Below the pieces are notes generated by a model that made no database searches, had not been told where the DNA came from, and was given only the letters and a program-made list of their open reading frames with translations. Positions 24,745 to 37,320 of a stretch of 64,000 bases of DNA are shown one piece after another (positions within the stretch are counted from its first letter, which is position 1; the number at the start of each line of letters is the position of its first letter). This DNA is from Symbiodinium microadriaticum (taxonomy: Eukaryota; Sar; Dinophyceae; Suessiales; Symbiodiniaceae). A program made the position numbers and the translations under genes. The stretch spans positions 962,071-1,026,070 of the forward strand of contig LSRX01000060.1 of assembly GCA_001939145.1 (NCBI GenBank), given 5' to 3'.

Positions 24745-26134
24745 TCACGGGCCTGAGTGCTTTTGCAGGACCTCCACAAAAGCGTCGAAGACCTGTCTCT
24801 TGCACTCTTCTCTATGCACCTTTCCTTGATGCTGTGGGGGTCTTCTGTGAGCACTCCGTGAGCTGCGCAGCTTGAGTTTGAGCCGCCAGAGGGCGGTTGC
24901 AATGAGTAGCAGTCATCTTCTAAACTGGGAAATGCAGTCGGGCTGAAAAGTGAGAACGTTAGGGTACCGTACCCTCGCCGATCAGAGTACTTATACAAGG
25001 ATTTCACTGCATCTGCAGATGTAGTCGTCGTAGAGGCAGAAGCCGTAGCAGCAGTAGCTGTAGCAGTGGTGTAGGCAGTGCTAGCAGTAGCAGCAGCAGC
25101 AGCAGTGGCAGTCTTCGTCGTAGTAGTAGCAGCTGTCAGTAGCAGTGGCAGTGGCAGTGGCAGCGGCAGTAGAAGGAGTAGGAGTAGTCGGAGTAGTAGG
25201 AGTAGGAGTAGCAGTAACAGTAGCAGTAGTAGTAGTAGCAGAAGGAGTAGTAGTAGTAGTAGTAGTGGTGGTGGTGGTGGTCGTGGTGGTGGTAGTAGCA
25301 GTAGTAGTAGTGGTGGTAGTAGTAGTAGTAGTAGCAGCAGCAGCAGTAGCAGTAGCAGTAGCAGTAGCAGTAGCAGTAGCGGTAGCGGTAGCGGTAGCGG
25401 TAGCGGTAGCAGTAGCAGTAGCAGTAGCAGTAGCAGTAGCAGTAGCAGTAGTAGTAGTAGTAGTAGTAGTAGTAGNCAACAAGTTGCCATCTGTTTTTCC
25501 AGGATTTACGCCGCTTCTCGGAAGCACTTCACATTTGTATTCAAGTTGTATTCGAAAACAGCAGCCTGGAGGCCTTAGCACATGACACTCATCAGCCCCG
25601 GGCGGCCAGGAGCCTCGAGGAGGCGCTTCGTGTACTGCGTTTGTACTCGAGAACATCTGCAAGAAAGAGACCAGCATCAGACCGTCAGCAGGAAAGCATC
25701 AGAAGCCACCAGGCCAGGAAACCATCAGGAGACCACCAGGACAGCATCAAGAGAGCAGCCATTTCCGACGACCACGACGACGCGGACGACAACGACCAGG
25801 AGAGCGCACAATCTGAAAGCCCAAAATGCTCCGAGCCTGCTTCTGCCTCTGCTTCAGGGCTCAGGAGTGTGCAGGGAGACCCCCGGATGGCACATTTCGC
25901 GAAGTCCTGCAGGGCTATGTACCTATTTAGAGTTGGCTCTTCTAACACAAGCAGTAGTAGCAGCAGCAGTACAAGTAGAAATAGTAGAAGCAGAGGTAGC
26001 AGTTGTAGTCGTCGTCGTCGCAGTAGCAGTAGCAGTAGCAGTAGCAGTAGCAGTAGCAGTAGGAGTAGGAGTAGGAGTAGGAGTAGGAGTAGGAGTAGGA
26101 GTAGGAGTAGGAGTAGTAGTAGTTTTTGTGTAGC

Positions 26135-26173
<39 letters not shown>

Positions 26174-26307
26174 CGTGGTGGTGGTGGTGGTGGTGGTGGT
26201 GGTGGTGGTAGTGGTAGTGGTAGTGGTAGTGGTAGTGGTAGTGGTAACTGGTAGTGGTAGTGGTACCGGCAGTGGAAGTAGTAGTCGTCGTCGTCGTCGT
26301 GGTGGTG

Positions 26308-26343
<36 letters not shown>

Positions 26344-26409
26344 GCAGCAGTAGTAGTAGTAGTAGTTGTTGTTGTTGTGGTTGTTGTTGTAGTGGTGGTA
26401 GTGGTAGTG

Positions 26410-26452
<43 letters not shown>

Positions 26453-27517
26453 CAGTAGGAGGAGGAGCGGGAGTGGGAGTGGGAGTATGGGTAGGAGGAG
26501 GACCATGAGCAGCAGTGGTATAGTAGTTGCAGCATCGGCAGCTATAGCCTAGGCCTAGTGGTGCCGGTACTAATTCTGCTGAGACTACTGCGACCGCTAC
26601 CACCACGACCACACCTAGTAGCATCCAGACAGATCTGGGCAATTCTGAAGATCGAGTGCTGATCGTGCAAAACGGAAGGTCGCTGAAGGTCAGGGCCAGT
26701 GTGGGCATCCAGTTTACCGGCTCTGTTGCTCTATTGTACAAGCCCCTGTGCCAACCGAAATTTTAGGTCGAGTACTTGGTTCTAGGTTGTGGCCGGTACG
26801 GAGATCGCAATGTAATCTGTACGGCAGGCAGCAGGCAATTCTAGCGCTGGCCTGTGAGGGCATTGGGTGCGACCGTCCACAGACAAATACCATGGCCCCA
26901 GCGTCCTCATTCGTGCGCTGCTGATGTGCTTTCATCATTCGTCCAGACATGCTCCCGCAAGTGCGACGACTAGCCCGTCATCTGCATGCTAACATTGGGG
27001 AAGTGCTCCATCGAACCATGGCAACATCCGAGCTGCGAGAAGGCGAACAACATGCTCGCCGACCTCTTCGATGAGGTCTTGCACATACACCTGGATGGAG
27101 AAGGCCGCTTATCAGCACTACAGGTAGGAACGCGCGCAGCATGTCCGTCCTGCCTTCCGATCATCGTGATCTCGGGAGAAGGCGACATGGACGGAGAGCC
27201 AGTTGCTGAATGTCGACCACTCCTCATCGTACAAGAAGTCGCCTTCTTGATGTCGGAATCCGAGGAATAGCAGATCCTGCTTTTGTCTGCAAGACCATAC
27301 TAACCCGTAATCAGGATCATTGAGGGAAAGAACGCTTTGGCCCTGCCGGCCTTGCGCCACTCAGGCAACTTTTGAGAATCTGCTGACTCCATGCGCTGAA
27401 GATGCCTGTAGGACAGAGACCACCCGAGGATTGCAGGCTGCGGTCTCAATGCCTCTGCTGCACCAATGCTCGGCAAGGCGATAGCCCCGTGCCAGGGCAG
27501 ACCATCAACAACGGCAC
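24745..27517 (-). CDS. NDOR1: Diflavin reductase (NDOR1/Tah18-like), C-terminal exons
   Basis: Minus-strand exons encode the NADPH-binding half of a flavodoxin-reductase fusion. Exon 27517 to about 27453 has VPLLMVCPGTGLSPCRALVQ, matching the pyrophosphate motif GPGTGxAPFR. Exons 27276-27154 (DLLFLGFRHQEGDFLYDEEW, VAFSRD), 27090-27037 (VYVQDLIEEVGEHVVRLL), 26905-26852 (DAGAMVFVCGRSHPMPSQ) and 24792-24745 (VFDAFVEVLQKHSGP, stop) join in phase 0 with GC donors each time. The MPSQVF ending with a short tail resembles NDOR1/Tah18, which passes electrons to the cytosolic Fe-S assembly factor Dre2/CIAPIN1, better than cytochrome P450 reductase. The join between 27453 and 27276 is not in phase, so at least one exon is missing there. 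The flavodoxin and FAD-binding exons upstream were not found. The final intron (26851-24793) is 2059 bases and mostly trinucleotide repeat. Confidence 0.86.
25030..25476. repeat. AGT/AGC/GGT trinucleotide tract ending at an N
   Basis: Long imperfect trinucleotide array, with phases of AGC, AGT, GGT and GGTAGC, ending in AGT units at the single N (25476). It lies inside the last intron of the diflavin reductase gene. The poly-Ser, poly-Val, poly-Leu and poly-Thr ORFs it creates on both strands (up to 301 codons) are not genes. Confidence 0.95.
25950..26470. repeat. Second trinucleotide tract in the reductase intron
   Basis: AGC, AGGAGT, AGT, GGT, GTGGTA and TTG triplet arrays in succession. 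The 303-codon and 272-273-codon ORFs covering it on either strand are single-residue artefacts. It belongs to the same 2059-base intron as the 25030-25476 tract. Confidence 0.95.
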
Positions 27518-30256
27518 CTGCCAAAGACTGGCTGACTCTTCAGACCTTTAGAAGCTTTATGGAATTCAATACAAATCCCGAAACCTAGTCTAGGATCACG
27601 CCGAGTGCGGCACATCGGGTGGAGGAAGCTTCAAGCTTCCCTCCTCAAGGCTGCACTGGACGCCTCGGCAACACAGCTCACAGGAAACATGGAGTCCAGC
27701 ATTGGCTTGAGCCGACTTGCCTGCTTTGGCTTGCACCATATCGCCCTGGTGTTCCATAGGATAAAAATGACCCCAGTGCCCACAAAATTCCCGCATTGCC
27801 CTCTCTGCCTTTCTGGCGCTCGATGATATCGGTGCGAAATGCTGGAGCTGGACACCGACGTACGCTGAAAGACTGAATGCATGTCCTAGGCACGCGCACC
27901 AACCACAGCATCCTTCAGGAAGTTGCTACCTGAATTGGCTACGATCGGAGAGGAAGGATGCTTGCACCGGGTAATTAGTTTGGAGAGGCTTGTTGATTAA
28001 AAACCTGGTGATATCAGGGCTTTGTTGCCTCCTGCAGTGCCAGTGTCTTCAGGAGTGAGGGAAGATGAGCGCAGGGAAGACAAGGGTTCGTCAGTAGTAG
28101 GCACTCTGTTGCATAAATTTTCCGATGCCAACCAAGGTTTTGAAGGCCAGAGGTTCTGACCAGCTGAATTTACATCAGGTGCTGCACGTCAAACTTGGAA
28201 GGAAACCTCGAAGCACCAGGTTTTTTGGCAGCACATGACCTAGCTAAGGCAGGTCGGGACAAGCCTCTGCATTGAAAGAACTTCCAAGCTGGAATCGAAA
28301 GTGGCGAGGCAGCCGTGGCACACAACCCCTTGACTTCGCGATTGCTCCTTGTGACAGAGTTCACGATGCCGACACACAGGTCCTTGGATTCGGCCGCGCA
28401 TCCAAATTGGAAGAGCGAGGGCCGGCATGGCACTGGCATGGCACATGACTGTAGGCTCACCAGGACAGGACAGGGCGCAAGCTGCAGAGGCGAAGCTTTG
28501 GCACCCTGCTCTTCCAGGACTCGCCCGATAGCGGTGGAGCCCAAACCATCCTCAAGGCATCAATGGACGACAAACAAGAAGGGCTGCCAAATGGCAACAG
28601 GGAGGCGGCTGCTTGGGCAGCTTGGCAAATTGATCTGAATTCAGGTCATGATGCTCGCAGACTAGCCGATTTGATTTCAATCGGATCCTCAAGGTAACTT
28701 TCTTCATTGACTTCTGTTTCGTACGAGGCTTCAGGTTGAAAGCCCCTTGCCACACCTCTCAACGTGGCACAATTTCATCAGACTATGTCCGTTGTATGTC
28801 ACAGTAACTGACAGGTCAATGCTGCAAATGGTCGGTCAATGCCGCAATCACCTCGCAAAAGATCCTCCACGGCTTCTCTAGGAGACACTGTCTTAGAGAA
28901 ACTTATAGAAAGACTTCATTCCGGAGCACTTGATGACAATCCGTCCGAGCGGACAACATTGCTATGACCGACCATCAGAAACTGAAGTGGGGACAAACTG
29001 CAACATCTGCAACTCGCAACGCAGTTGCCCGGCCTCTCTGGGACAGAGATGTTCTTGCCATGGCCATCCTCCGAGTCTTCCGGCCGGAAATGGTCTCAGC
29101 GGTAATGGTCGGATCCACCTTCAACTGCCGCGCGGCTAGCGGTGCAAAACCCTGCTGACTCCAAAATGCGCTGAAAGGATTTGCTTGTGACAAGGGCTCG
29201 AGGGTGTGATAGTCCCTCCAAGTCCCCAGTCACAAAGACCAGGCCTGGGGGAGGAGGCAATGGAGTAGCGCCTGCAAACAAGCGCTTCGAGCAGTTCAGA
29301 TGAGGATGATGGCGCTCTGGCCCCGATGATTACTTACAGTAATAAGTCGGATACTACTCTTGCTGGCATGCTGGCCAGAAGCAACTCTGCACGAGAAATG
29401 CGGGTGACTGGCAGACGTTTCTACAGGTAGCAAGTTGGGCCCGTGCAGCTGCGAGGCTTGTGGACTTGCGGCACAGAAAAGCTTGAAAAAGCGGCACCCT
29501 CTCCGGAACGAGTGTGATGCTGCAGTCTTTCAGCGCACCCTTCTGAAGCGGGCAGCCTGTCTCGTAGTTGAGAATGCAGCTTCTTACGCCAGTTAAACTG
29601 CACGCTCAAAGGCGACAGTGCACCGACTCAATGCCCGTTACACTCTGCACGAAGTTGTGTGCAAAACGAAATGTGCCAAGGTGACTTGTGATCCCTTCAG
29701 TTGTATAGAGATCGTCACGAGAAGGCCCGAGAAAGCCCTCTGTGTTTCTCTCGATCCTCAATCAAAAAGGGTGTCGATCCGGGACTTGCTGAACCGCATT
29801 CTCCATCCATTTCTTTTATTGCAGAAATTGCGCGCGGATGGGGGTTCGGAACTGGGCATCTCCTGCAATTCACAGTGCCCAAAAACTAGGAGGAAAACTG
29901 GTTGCTGTTGGCGCCTCGGGCGCAAGAGCGGCAAGGCACTGATCAATGCGCGCAGCGGCGGCCGTGCTGTCCAGAAATCCCACATGACCTGCGCAGGTGG
30001 CAAGCAAGCCGCTGCCACGGCGCCATTACCCGTTGACTTGCTGAATCGAGAGAGTCTAGTCTAGCAAGAACCGACTGGGGTTTTTGCGAACATCCTCGAC
30101 GCCAAGCCAGAGAACATCAGAGAACAAGGTAATTGGAGAGTCTAAAGTCTAGAGTCCCATTAACCAGGGAACACTCTTTGGTTCCGAACCGGACGAAACA
30201 TGGACAGTTCGGGCCCGAAGGACAGGTGTCCAAGTGTGATGAAAGACTTATGCAAG

Positions 30257-30317
30257 TGCTGCTTGACTCTGCGTGGACCTTGAGTTAAAATCAAGGTCCA
30301 CGGAGAGTCAAGCAGCA
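30257..30317. repeat. Long inverted repeat (27-base arms, 7-base loop)
   Basis: The left arm 30257-30283 begins TGCTGCTTGACTCT and the right arm 30291-30317 is its reverse complement with a single mismatch (G versus C at arm position 15). The loop is GTTAAAA. On either strand the RNA would fold into an almost perfect hairpin of small-RNA-precursor size. It lies in a stretch without a recognised gene. Confidence 0.9.
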
Positions 30318-30499
30318 ATTTACATATTGATGTTGGTGAAGCACTGCAGTTCAAAAACCGAGTCTGAAAGCAGAAATGCTGAACTTACTAGGCTTTAACC
30401 CCGGGCGTGCGCCAAGACCGAGAATGATGGATCAAAGCCCACGGCACACGCTCTGTGATCCAAGCACACAGCTATCTTCATGTAGGTGGGTGGGTTGGG

Positions 30500-30515
30500 T
30501 GTGTGTGTGTGTGTN
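30500..30515. repeat. GT tract interrupted by an N
   Basis: A short GT dinucleotide run ends at the single N at 30515, followed by GGGAGGGTGGG. It marks a low-complexity assembly gap. Confidence 0.85.
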
Positions 30516-33500
30516 GGGAGGGTGGGTGGCGCGGGAAGAGGGGGTGTATGTGCACGGATGCATTTTCTTTTTTGTATTTCAGCACATGCACGCAAACACG
30601 AAACAAACAGGCACTATTCAGCAGTGATGCAAGAAACCTAGCCCGCACCTCAGCAGCCGACCGGCGCTCGCGCTTGCAGTACCTCATGCAAGATGCAGAT
30701 GCACAGTGCAGCGGCCTACAGATCCGGCCCAGTGGCTCGTACAGCGCGTCCTTTGCTTCCAGAGAGCGTGAAGCAAATTCGCCTCGGGATCATTGGAGCT
30801 GCAACAAGGGTCTGCTCGGGGCTTTTGGTTCAGGGTCGCGTAGCGGGCAAAGATAGAGACGCTTGCGCAGACCCGTGCGGCACCTCGTCCGCAATTGCAG
30901 GGATGCGGAAGCCATGCCGCCAAGTCTCTGAGCTTCTTTTTGTGGAGCTCATCTTGGGTGTGGAGGGACAGCCTGAGATGGCCACTTGCGATTGAGACAA
31001 ACGGAGTGCAGTCCCCTCCGCAAACCAATCATGTCGAGATGGGCGTGTCATAAAAGCAGGGACTTAAGACTTTCGGAAATGTGGCCTGGGTGGCACGGAT
31101 GGTAAGATCCTCGTTATACGATCATCCACTAAGCAGGATCTTTTCTTGCAATAAACTCCATGTAGACTCTAATCCGAATTGACCATTGGCTCTCTTTAAC
31201 CCACAGGACAGCCATCAAAATCAAACTCCAGGTACAACCCATGGCCCCAGAGTCTGACCGTAAGACACAAGTCAGATTTTGCCAAACTGCTGGAGCGCGG
31301 TGTCCTACAAGCACCATCAGTCCGGGAGCTGCAAAATAACTTTCTATGCAGCCGGCGCAGCACGTGGAAGAAGTAGCGGCTGGGAACGGCAGTAACATCG
31401 AGGTAACGACCTGGGGGGGATTCTGATTTATTCTTGGGCTGATGGGCGCCTTGCGACTGTTTCTTTCTGCCATGCCGAGCTGCTGAAAAGCTCTCTCAGG
31501 CTCAGCGGTCGCGAAGGAAAGGGGCTAGAGCCTCTGGCGGCATCAGCATCGGAACTGCTTATGCGTGGGTAACAACATGTCACTAGGCAGTCAGAACAGA
31601 ATCTTTCCAGGGGAGTCCTGCCCTGACCTTCATCGTTGCAAATGCCTCAACCGACGCCCTGAACCACTCGAACATCCTCATTCCTCACGCGCATGTGCTC
31701 AGGGAGCCACGGCCACGTCGGGGTCGGATGCGCACGTACTCCGTCAAAGAGCGTTCCAGCGTCTCCACGACGAAACGCAGCACGAGGCTTGGCTCCGTTC
31801 TGGGCCACACCTGAGGCTCTCTGAGGCGCCTGACTCGGATTGCACCGCCTGACTCGGGTTACTGGAAGTTTTGTGCTTGGACCTTCGGCTTTCGGTGCAC
31901 CCAGGAGACCACAACGAATCGTAAAGTCTCATTCATCAAGTATCTGCCATCCGTCCTCTGCATACAACGGGAAAGGAAGTACCAAGCAAAGGATGCGCTC
32001 ACGGCAGAATGGCGAGCTCTGCTCCAAAACCAGATGTCTATTTTAAATCGATGCCAGGAGACTACAAGCACATCTCCTGCAGCATAGGCCCTTGATGTGG
32101 GGAGTCCTCAGTGAAGGCGCACGTTCACTCGCAGCTTGGATCCAGCACCGAACCCGACTCAGGTGTTCGTTGAGGCATGGCGCTTTGACACTGCACCGGC
32201 TCCAGAATGGTCACGTTTGGCAAAGAGGCTCGAAATCAGTGCGAAAAGAAGCTAATATAATCTAATCAAAACTGTGAACGGAATCCAACATTGTACTCTC
32301 AACCGATGTGGCTCCTGGGTCTCAAGGTGTCCAAATGCATTATGGCTTCACATGTGTGGTTCGGCAAAGAGGCGAAGTCTAACGTTCCACACGTCTTGGA
32401 CTTCTGATGCATGGCTCTCGCTGCACAAGCTACGCTTGGCGACCACCTCAGCCAAAAAGCCTCAGCTGGACATGGTTGAAAGGGTTCTGGTCTTCACCGG
32501 GAGATGGACACTTAGTGATACCAAGCTGCAGAGGAACGGCGTGTGTGGAGCCAACATACTACCGTCACTGCTGAAGCTCTGCCAAAGTCGAAAGATGTCA
32601 GATTCTGCGAATATCTCGACTGTTAGTTCATGCCCGTTCAGATCCGGCACATGCAAGTAGGTACAGAAGCCAATCCAAGTGGCCATCGTCCGGAAGATCC
32701 TGAGAGTCCACAACCCCCCTAGCAAGTCATTCGCTCGATGATTTAGTGGCAACACATCACAAAGATGAGGCTGCAGCTGCTAGTTGCAGGGGGTCTGGAA
32801 CAACTGGTGTACGACAGACTTCGATGAAAGTTTTCGAGCCTGCGAATGTCCATCCCCATCGCCGTTCTGGAAGGCCTGACCAAGCTCCTCGACCTGCTTC
32901 AGTGGGTCAGTGAGTGAGTCAGCGAGTTGCAGTCAGTCACAGTCACTGGACGCCTGGAGCAGCTGAACATGGTTGAAGGTGTTTGGTTCTGCATGTCTGG
33001 ATTGCTTGGAAGCTTCAGTCGGCAAGAGTGTTGGCTCTGCCATCTACATGTTGACCTGACCCTCCCTCGTCCTGTCAGCCCTTCGCACTCGGCCACTTCT
33101 GCCTCGTACCGCTCATCCCCAGCATCTTCGTTTGACATCACAGGCGGCTGCAGCTCGGCCAACGTGGTCCACAGGCCCTCGGCCCACGGATCCTGAGCGG
33201 ATGGATTATCTTCATATGCACAACAATTAGAACTACTCCTAAACCACTGTTATATGCACATGTGCATACACATACATGCATACATGCTTGTGTGTAGACC
33301 TTTCTTCATGCATCTGGACAGCCAGACGTCGGTAGAGCTGGTAAAAGTATGATGGATTGGGTCTCAAGCTTCAGTGAGCATTGAGAAAGCATTGTGAGAA
33401 CTGCAGTCAGGGCCGACTCCACCACTGTAAAACGGGTAGTGCAACCAAGTCACCAGCTCTTGCTCCAAACCTCAAAACTCTCTGGCTTCCAAGCAATCGG

Positions 33501-33539
33501 TATGCAATCAATGTGCTTAGACAGCTATAGGAATTTCTC

Positions 33540-33604
33540 GTTTCGCGATTGGTTGATTGCTTGATTGATTGGTTGATTGATTCATTGGTTGGTTGGCTGG
33601 TCGG

Positions 33605-33641
<37 letters not shown>

Positions 33642-34015
33642 GGGCAGATAAAAAGACGTGCAGCAAATCTAAGACAGTAAACAAATAAGCTAGAGTAGAT
33701 AACCCAACATACAAACAAACATACATGCATACATACGTACATACATATACATACATATACATACATGCATACATACATACATACATACATACATACATAA
33801 TACATACACATGTGCGTGCCTACCTAATTTCCGTACCTGCCTGTCTGCCCTTCTTGCCTCACCCACCTACGTCCCTGCGTGCATGCGCGCGTGCATACAT
33901 GCATGCATCGATATACATATGAGTAAACGAATGAACAATAAGCGTATGTATGTATATACACATATATATATATATATATACTCTCTCTGTCTATCTATCT
34001 ATCTATCTATATGTA

Positions 34016-34046
<31 letters not shown>

Positions 34047-34070
34047 ATATGTATATATGTACATATGTAC
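33540..34070. repeat. Cluster of GATT, CATA and TA microsatellites
   Basis: Imperfect GATT/GGTT repeats (about 33540-33645), CATA repeats (about 33715-33800), TA runs and TCTA/GTATATAT repeats (about 33957-34068) follow one another. ORFs such as poly-Tyr/Met/Cys are artefacts. Confidence 0.9.
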
Positions 34071-34649
34071 AGCGTTCTGCGACCTCACACCTCACCCCCC
34101 CCGCCCCCTGCCCCCCATTTTTGGAACTAGTCGCAGTGTTGCCGACTGGTTCCTGCTTCGGTGCTTCAAGGAAAGGGAAGTACGTAAAATGTGAGGCGCA
34201 GGCCAAAGCCGAAGCCGATAGGTCCCAGCCTCGAACCGGAAGCCCGCAAACCTTGACGCAACGCTAGTGAAAGCTGATTCCCGATCCCTTCATGCCAAAG
34301 TGCAGCTCGAAACAGTGAACCATCGCTCAAAATCTGCGATGTGGACACTTCGTGCAAGATACATTTCAGAAACGATCCAAAGCAACATAAAGTTGGGGCG
34401 TTCCCCGCACACGTTTGTCAAACTTTAACTTCCTTTATGACAAGCTTGTAGAGTTTTTTTTTTGCAAGTCGTGTTACGAAGAGCAGTTTTCCACAAGGCT
34501 GGGGTCTGCACCGAGCAGCTTATTCCACAGATTTGGGTTCTGCGCGGACACGTTTTTCCACCAGACTTGGTTCTGAAAATACATGCATTTCCAAAAGATT
34601 CGGATCCAGACCACTGGGGTTTTCCACAGACAATCGGACACGTGCTTGC

Positions 34650-34890
34650 CGAAAAAACGTTGTGGAAACATTTGTGGAAACTCTGTCGTGTTTGCGGTAA
34701 AAACTTGCAGAAAACGTTGTGGAAACAAATGTCGTGCTTGCGCAAAACTTTGCCCAAAATTTTGTGGAAACACATGTCGTGTCTGCGCAAAAACTTGCGG
34801 AAAATGTTATGGAAACACGTGTCGTGTTTGCGGTAAAACTCGCGGAAACATCTGTGGAAACTCAGCGGAAAACGTTGTGGAAAACATGTC
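34650..34890. repeat. 45-base tandem repeat array
   Basis: A unit containing GTGGAAACA, TGTCGTG, TTGCG and AAAACTTGCGG repeats with a period of 45-46 bases (TGTCGTG cores near 34684, 34730, 34775 and 34820). The flanks carry more diverged copies. ORFs rich in KTCRKRCG or FRKFLRKHD are readings of the array. Confidence 0.88.
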
Positions 34891-35089
34891 TGTAATGTTG
34901 AAACGTTTTGAAGTTTAGAATTGCATCTTTTCCGCACTGTGTTCCGCAAGTTTGTACGCAAACGCGACATGTCCTCGACATGTGTTTCCAAAGTTTGCAC
35001 AAGCCCGCAAGAGTTGCCACAAAGTCTTTCCGCAAACACGACCAGAGTTTCCACAGATGTTTCCCCTCTCTCTGGTGCTGCTCCTTGTC

Positions 35090-35335
35090 AAGTCCCAAAG
35101 ATGTGGAAAAGCAGTTTCTCAAGCCCCAAAGATGCGGAGAAACTTTCTTGGGATGCTCCTGGTCACGCCCCAAAGATATGGAAAACCCTCTTGCGAGGAT
35201 CTTTGTCAAGCCCCAAAGATGTGGAGAAACCCTCACGCGACGCTCTTTGTCAAATCCCAAACATGTGCAAAAACTCTCTTGGGATGCTCCATGTCCAGCC
35301 CCAAAGATGTGGAACAACCCTCTTGCGAGCTCTTC
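35090..35335. repeat. 44-base tandem repeat array
   Basis: A unit centred on CCCCAAAGATGTGGA and CTCTTG(G/C)GA recurs at 35124, 35168, 35211, 35255 and 35299, a spacing of 43-44 bases. It is next to the 45-base array and of nearly the same period, but has a different sequence, apart from a shared GTGGAAA core. Confidence 0.88.
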
Positions 35336-35339
35336 TTAT

Positions 35340-37140
35340 CCCAAGCTAACGCATGCAACTGGCTATAGCGTTGTGCGAGTTTAGAGTGGGTGACCTAACG
35401 TGGCCCAGGAACGCCCCAAATATGAAGGGTTCAATCCGGAAATCCGGAAACATATCAAGAACAAGAGCGAATACTTCTTTATGAAAATGCGAACATTAAG
35501 AAACATGAAAAAGTATCAAAAAAGGCAACAACTAGAAAAATTGGTGACAAGCAAAATTTAAGAAAACTTAGAACACCTTCGAAAACAGTAAAGTAAAAAC
35601 AAGCAATAAACGTCCAAGTTCTATAAACCAAAGCGGACAATTGCAAAGAAAACAGCAACATCAAACATATCAATAAAACAACAACTTTTTACAGGAAAAA
35701 GTAAGACTGTGTAAAAAATGGCAAGAAAAAGAACGTAGGGAACAATAGGTAAAATAGAAAACCCAAGCCTAAACTGAAAGATTCAACAAATTCGCCTAAA
35801 CCTGCAAATCAGAACCGCAACTGCATTCGGAACGTGCCCATGCCCTTTTCACGAGGATTGTCTGAACGTCAGGGCCTGAACACCAAGTTGACACTGCGGG
35901 TTCCATCGCTGCAAACGAACACAGGAAAACTTGAAACACGATGCTGAAACATGACATCGACTCATCATCTTCCTGGAGACATTTTCATCATGTCACCATG
36001 TGCCATGCAGGTTGTCGCGCGACTTACCTGTGACACACTAATTCTAATTCTAAATTATAGTGAAGATCGGGCAATGCATCTCACAGTCTGTCAGGCCTTA
36101 CGAACAAACAACAGTGTGCACATAGATTCTGTCAGAATGGGCCCAGGGATCCAGGACTGGGTATGAGATCTTTGAGGGACATGTTTTTGAACTTATACGA
36201 CTTATGCCGATTATTATGGAATGACTCAGAAACTTCGGCGTGACCCATGCTGATTGATGAATTCGAACATTTCCGATGCTGTTCGATGGTCCCACAACTC
36301 ACGAAGCAGACCCTTCCGAACTCGTCATCTACCCGTGGTAGAAACTGAAGCTGAAGAAGGCCCAAGCCGTTCCTGACCGAGAATGGGGGCCGCATCGGGC
36401 GCAACCATACTACACACACACACACACACATGCACCATCGTAGGCTGCGGGTGTGCGCCATCTGTCAAGAGATGCACAAATTGCACATGAAACTTCAACC
36501 CCGGTCTTCACGAGTGCACGCAACACAGCTAATCACAGTTATATATCCAAGCGAGATGGTGCACAATGTATACTGTGTGATACTGTGTGAGCGTGGACCA
36601 CGAGCGAAGGAGATGCTGGGCTTCCTGCCAAAGTCGTGCTGATCATCTCCCAGGCCGAGACGGTAGAAGGACTTGGCACCCAGATTCCCAAGCCGGGCGT
36701 GCAGCTTCCTGGCCTGGAGGTCAAGCTCCAAGCAGGCGCTTGGAACGCGCAAGACCCGACAAAGCTACTGTAGCAGCACTGTAGCATCGTTCCAAGGCGC
36801 TGCATAGTTGAATTCGCGGTAGCGGCGATCTCCAAGACCGAACACTGTGTACGACAGCTCGGCCAGCGATCTTAGTTTAGTGCTTCATCGGTGCACGCTG
36901 TAGATAAACGCACATCAATGGGTGCGCACGCTCTATGGAGTCTATGGAGCACGTTTCGGAGAAGGCTACGCGACACCTACAAGGTTTGGGGCATCCCGTC
37001 TTAAAGTCAGCAGGCGTGGCACGATGGGGGCAACGAGGCTGACAACATCTCCTGCCATAGCCGCCGCATGTTCAAGGGCGGATCACCTCACACAACGAGG
37101 TGCAGGCTTCCAGCGCACGCGGGCACAGGGACCACATCAT
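35340..37140. other. AT-richer stretch, no gene seen
   Basis: The interval 35400-35820 is noticeably A-rich and reads like untranslated or intronic DNA. A short CA microsatellite lies at 36412-36430. Several 60-110-codon ORFs lack any family resemblance. I see nothing to annotate as a gene. Confidence 0.5.
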
Positions 37141-37149
37141 GGCCATGCA

Positions 37150-37320
37150 TGCGCTGCGTGCGCCGAATGCGCCGACTGCAAGTTGCGCTGGAATTGCCCT
37201 GAATGCGCCGATTGCGCTGGATGCACTCATTGCACTGGATTGCGCTGAATGCGCCGACTTGTGCTGTTTGCACCGAATTGTGCTGAATGGGCCGATGGCG
37301 CTGACTTGCGCCGACTGCCG
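37150..37320. repeat. Minisatellite of TGCGCTGAATGCGCCGAT type
   Basis: Short imperfect units (GAATGCGCCGA, TTGCGCTGGA, GCACTCATTGC) repeat with a period near 9-10 or 18 bases. The plus-strand reading is Cys-Ala-Asp rich (ECADC, PECADCAGC), a by-product of the repeat. A TA-rich microsatellite follows near 37370-37450. Confidence 0.75.

Larger units (their letters stand above)
27520..33520. other. Stretch without a resolved gene
   Basis: The upstream exons of the diflavin reductase (flavodoxin and FAD domains) are expected in this direction, but I could not identify them. Items seen: a near-perfect hairpin at 30257-30317; a GT tract with an N at 30515; a pair of similar blocks around 32460-32500 and 32955-32995 (both containing CATGGTTGAA). 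Many 60-150-codon ORFs exist on both strands, none with a recognisable family. Confidence 0.4.

Noticed and set aside
24585-26741. Several 270-300-codon ORFs on both strands
   Set aside because: They are poly-Leu, poly-Ser, poly-Thr or poly-Val readings of trinucleotide repeats inside the diflavin reductase intron.
34425-35384. Long overlapping ORFs rich in Lys, Cys, Arg and Phe on both strands
   Set aside because: They are readings of the 45-base and 44-base tandem arrays; every frame stays open because the unit lacks stop codons.
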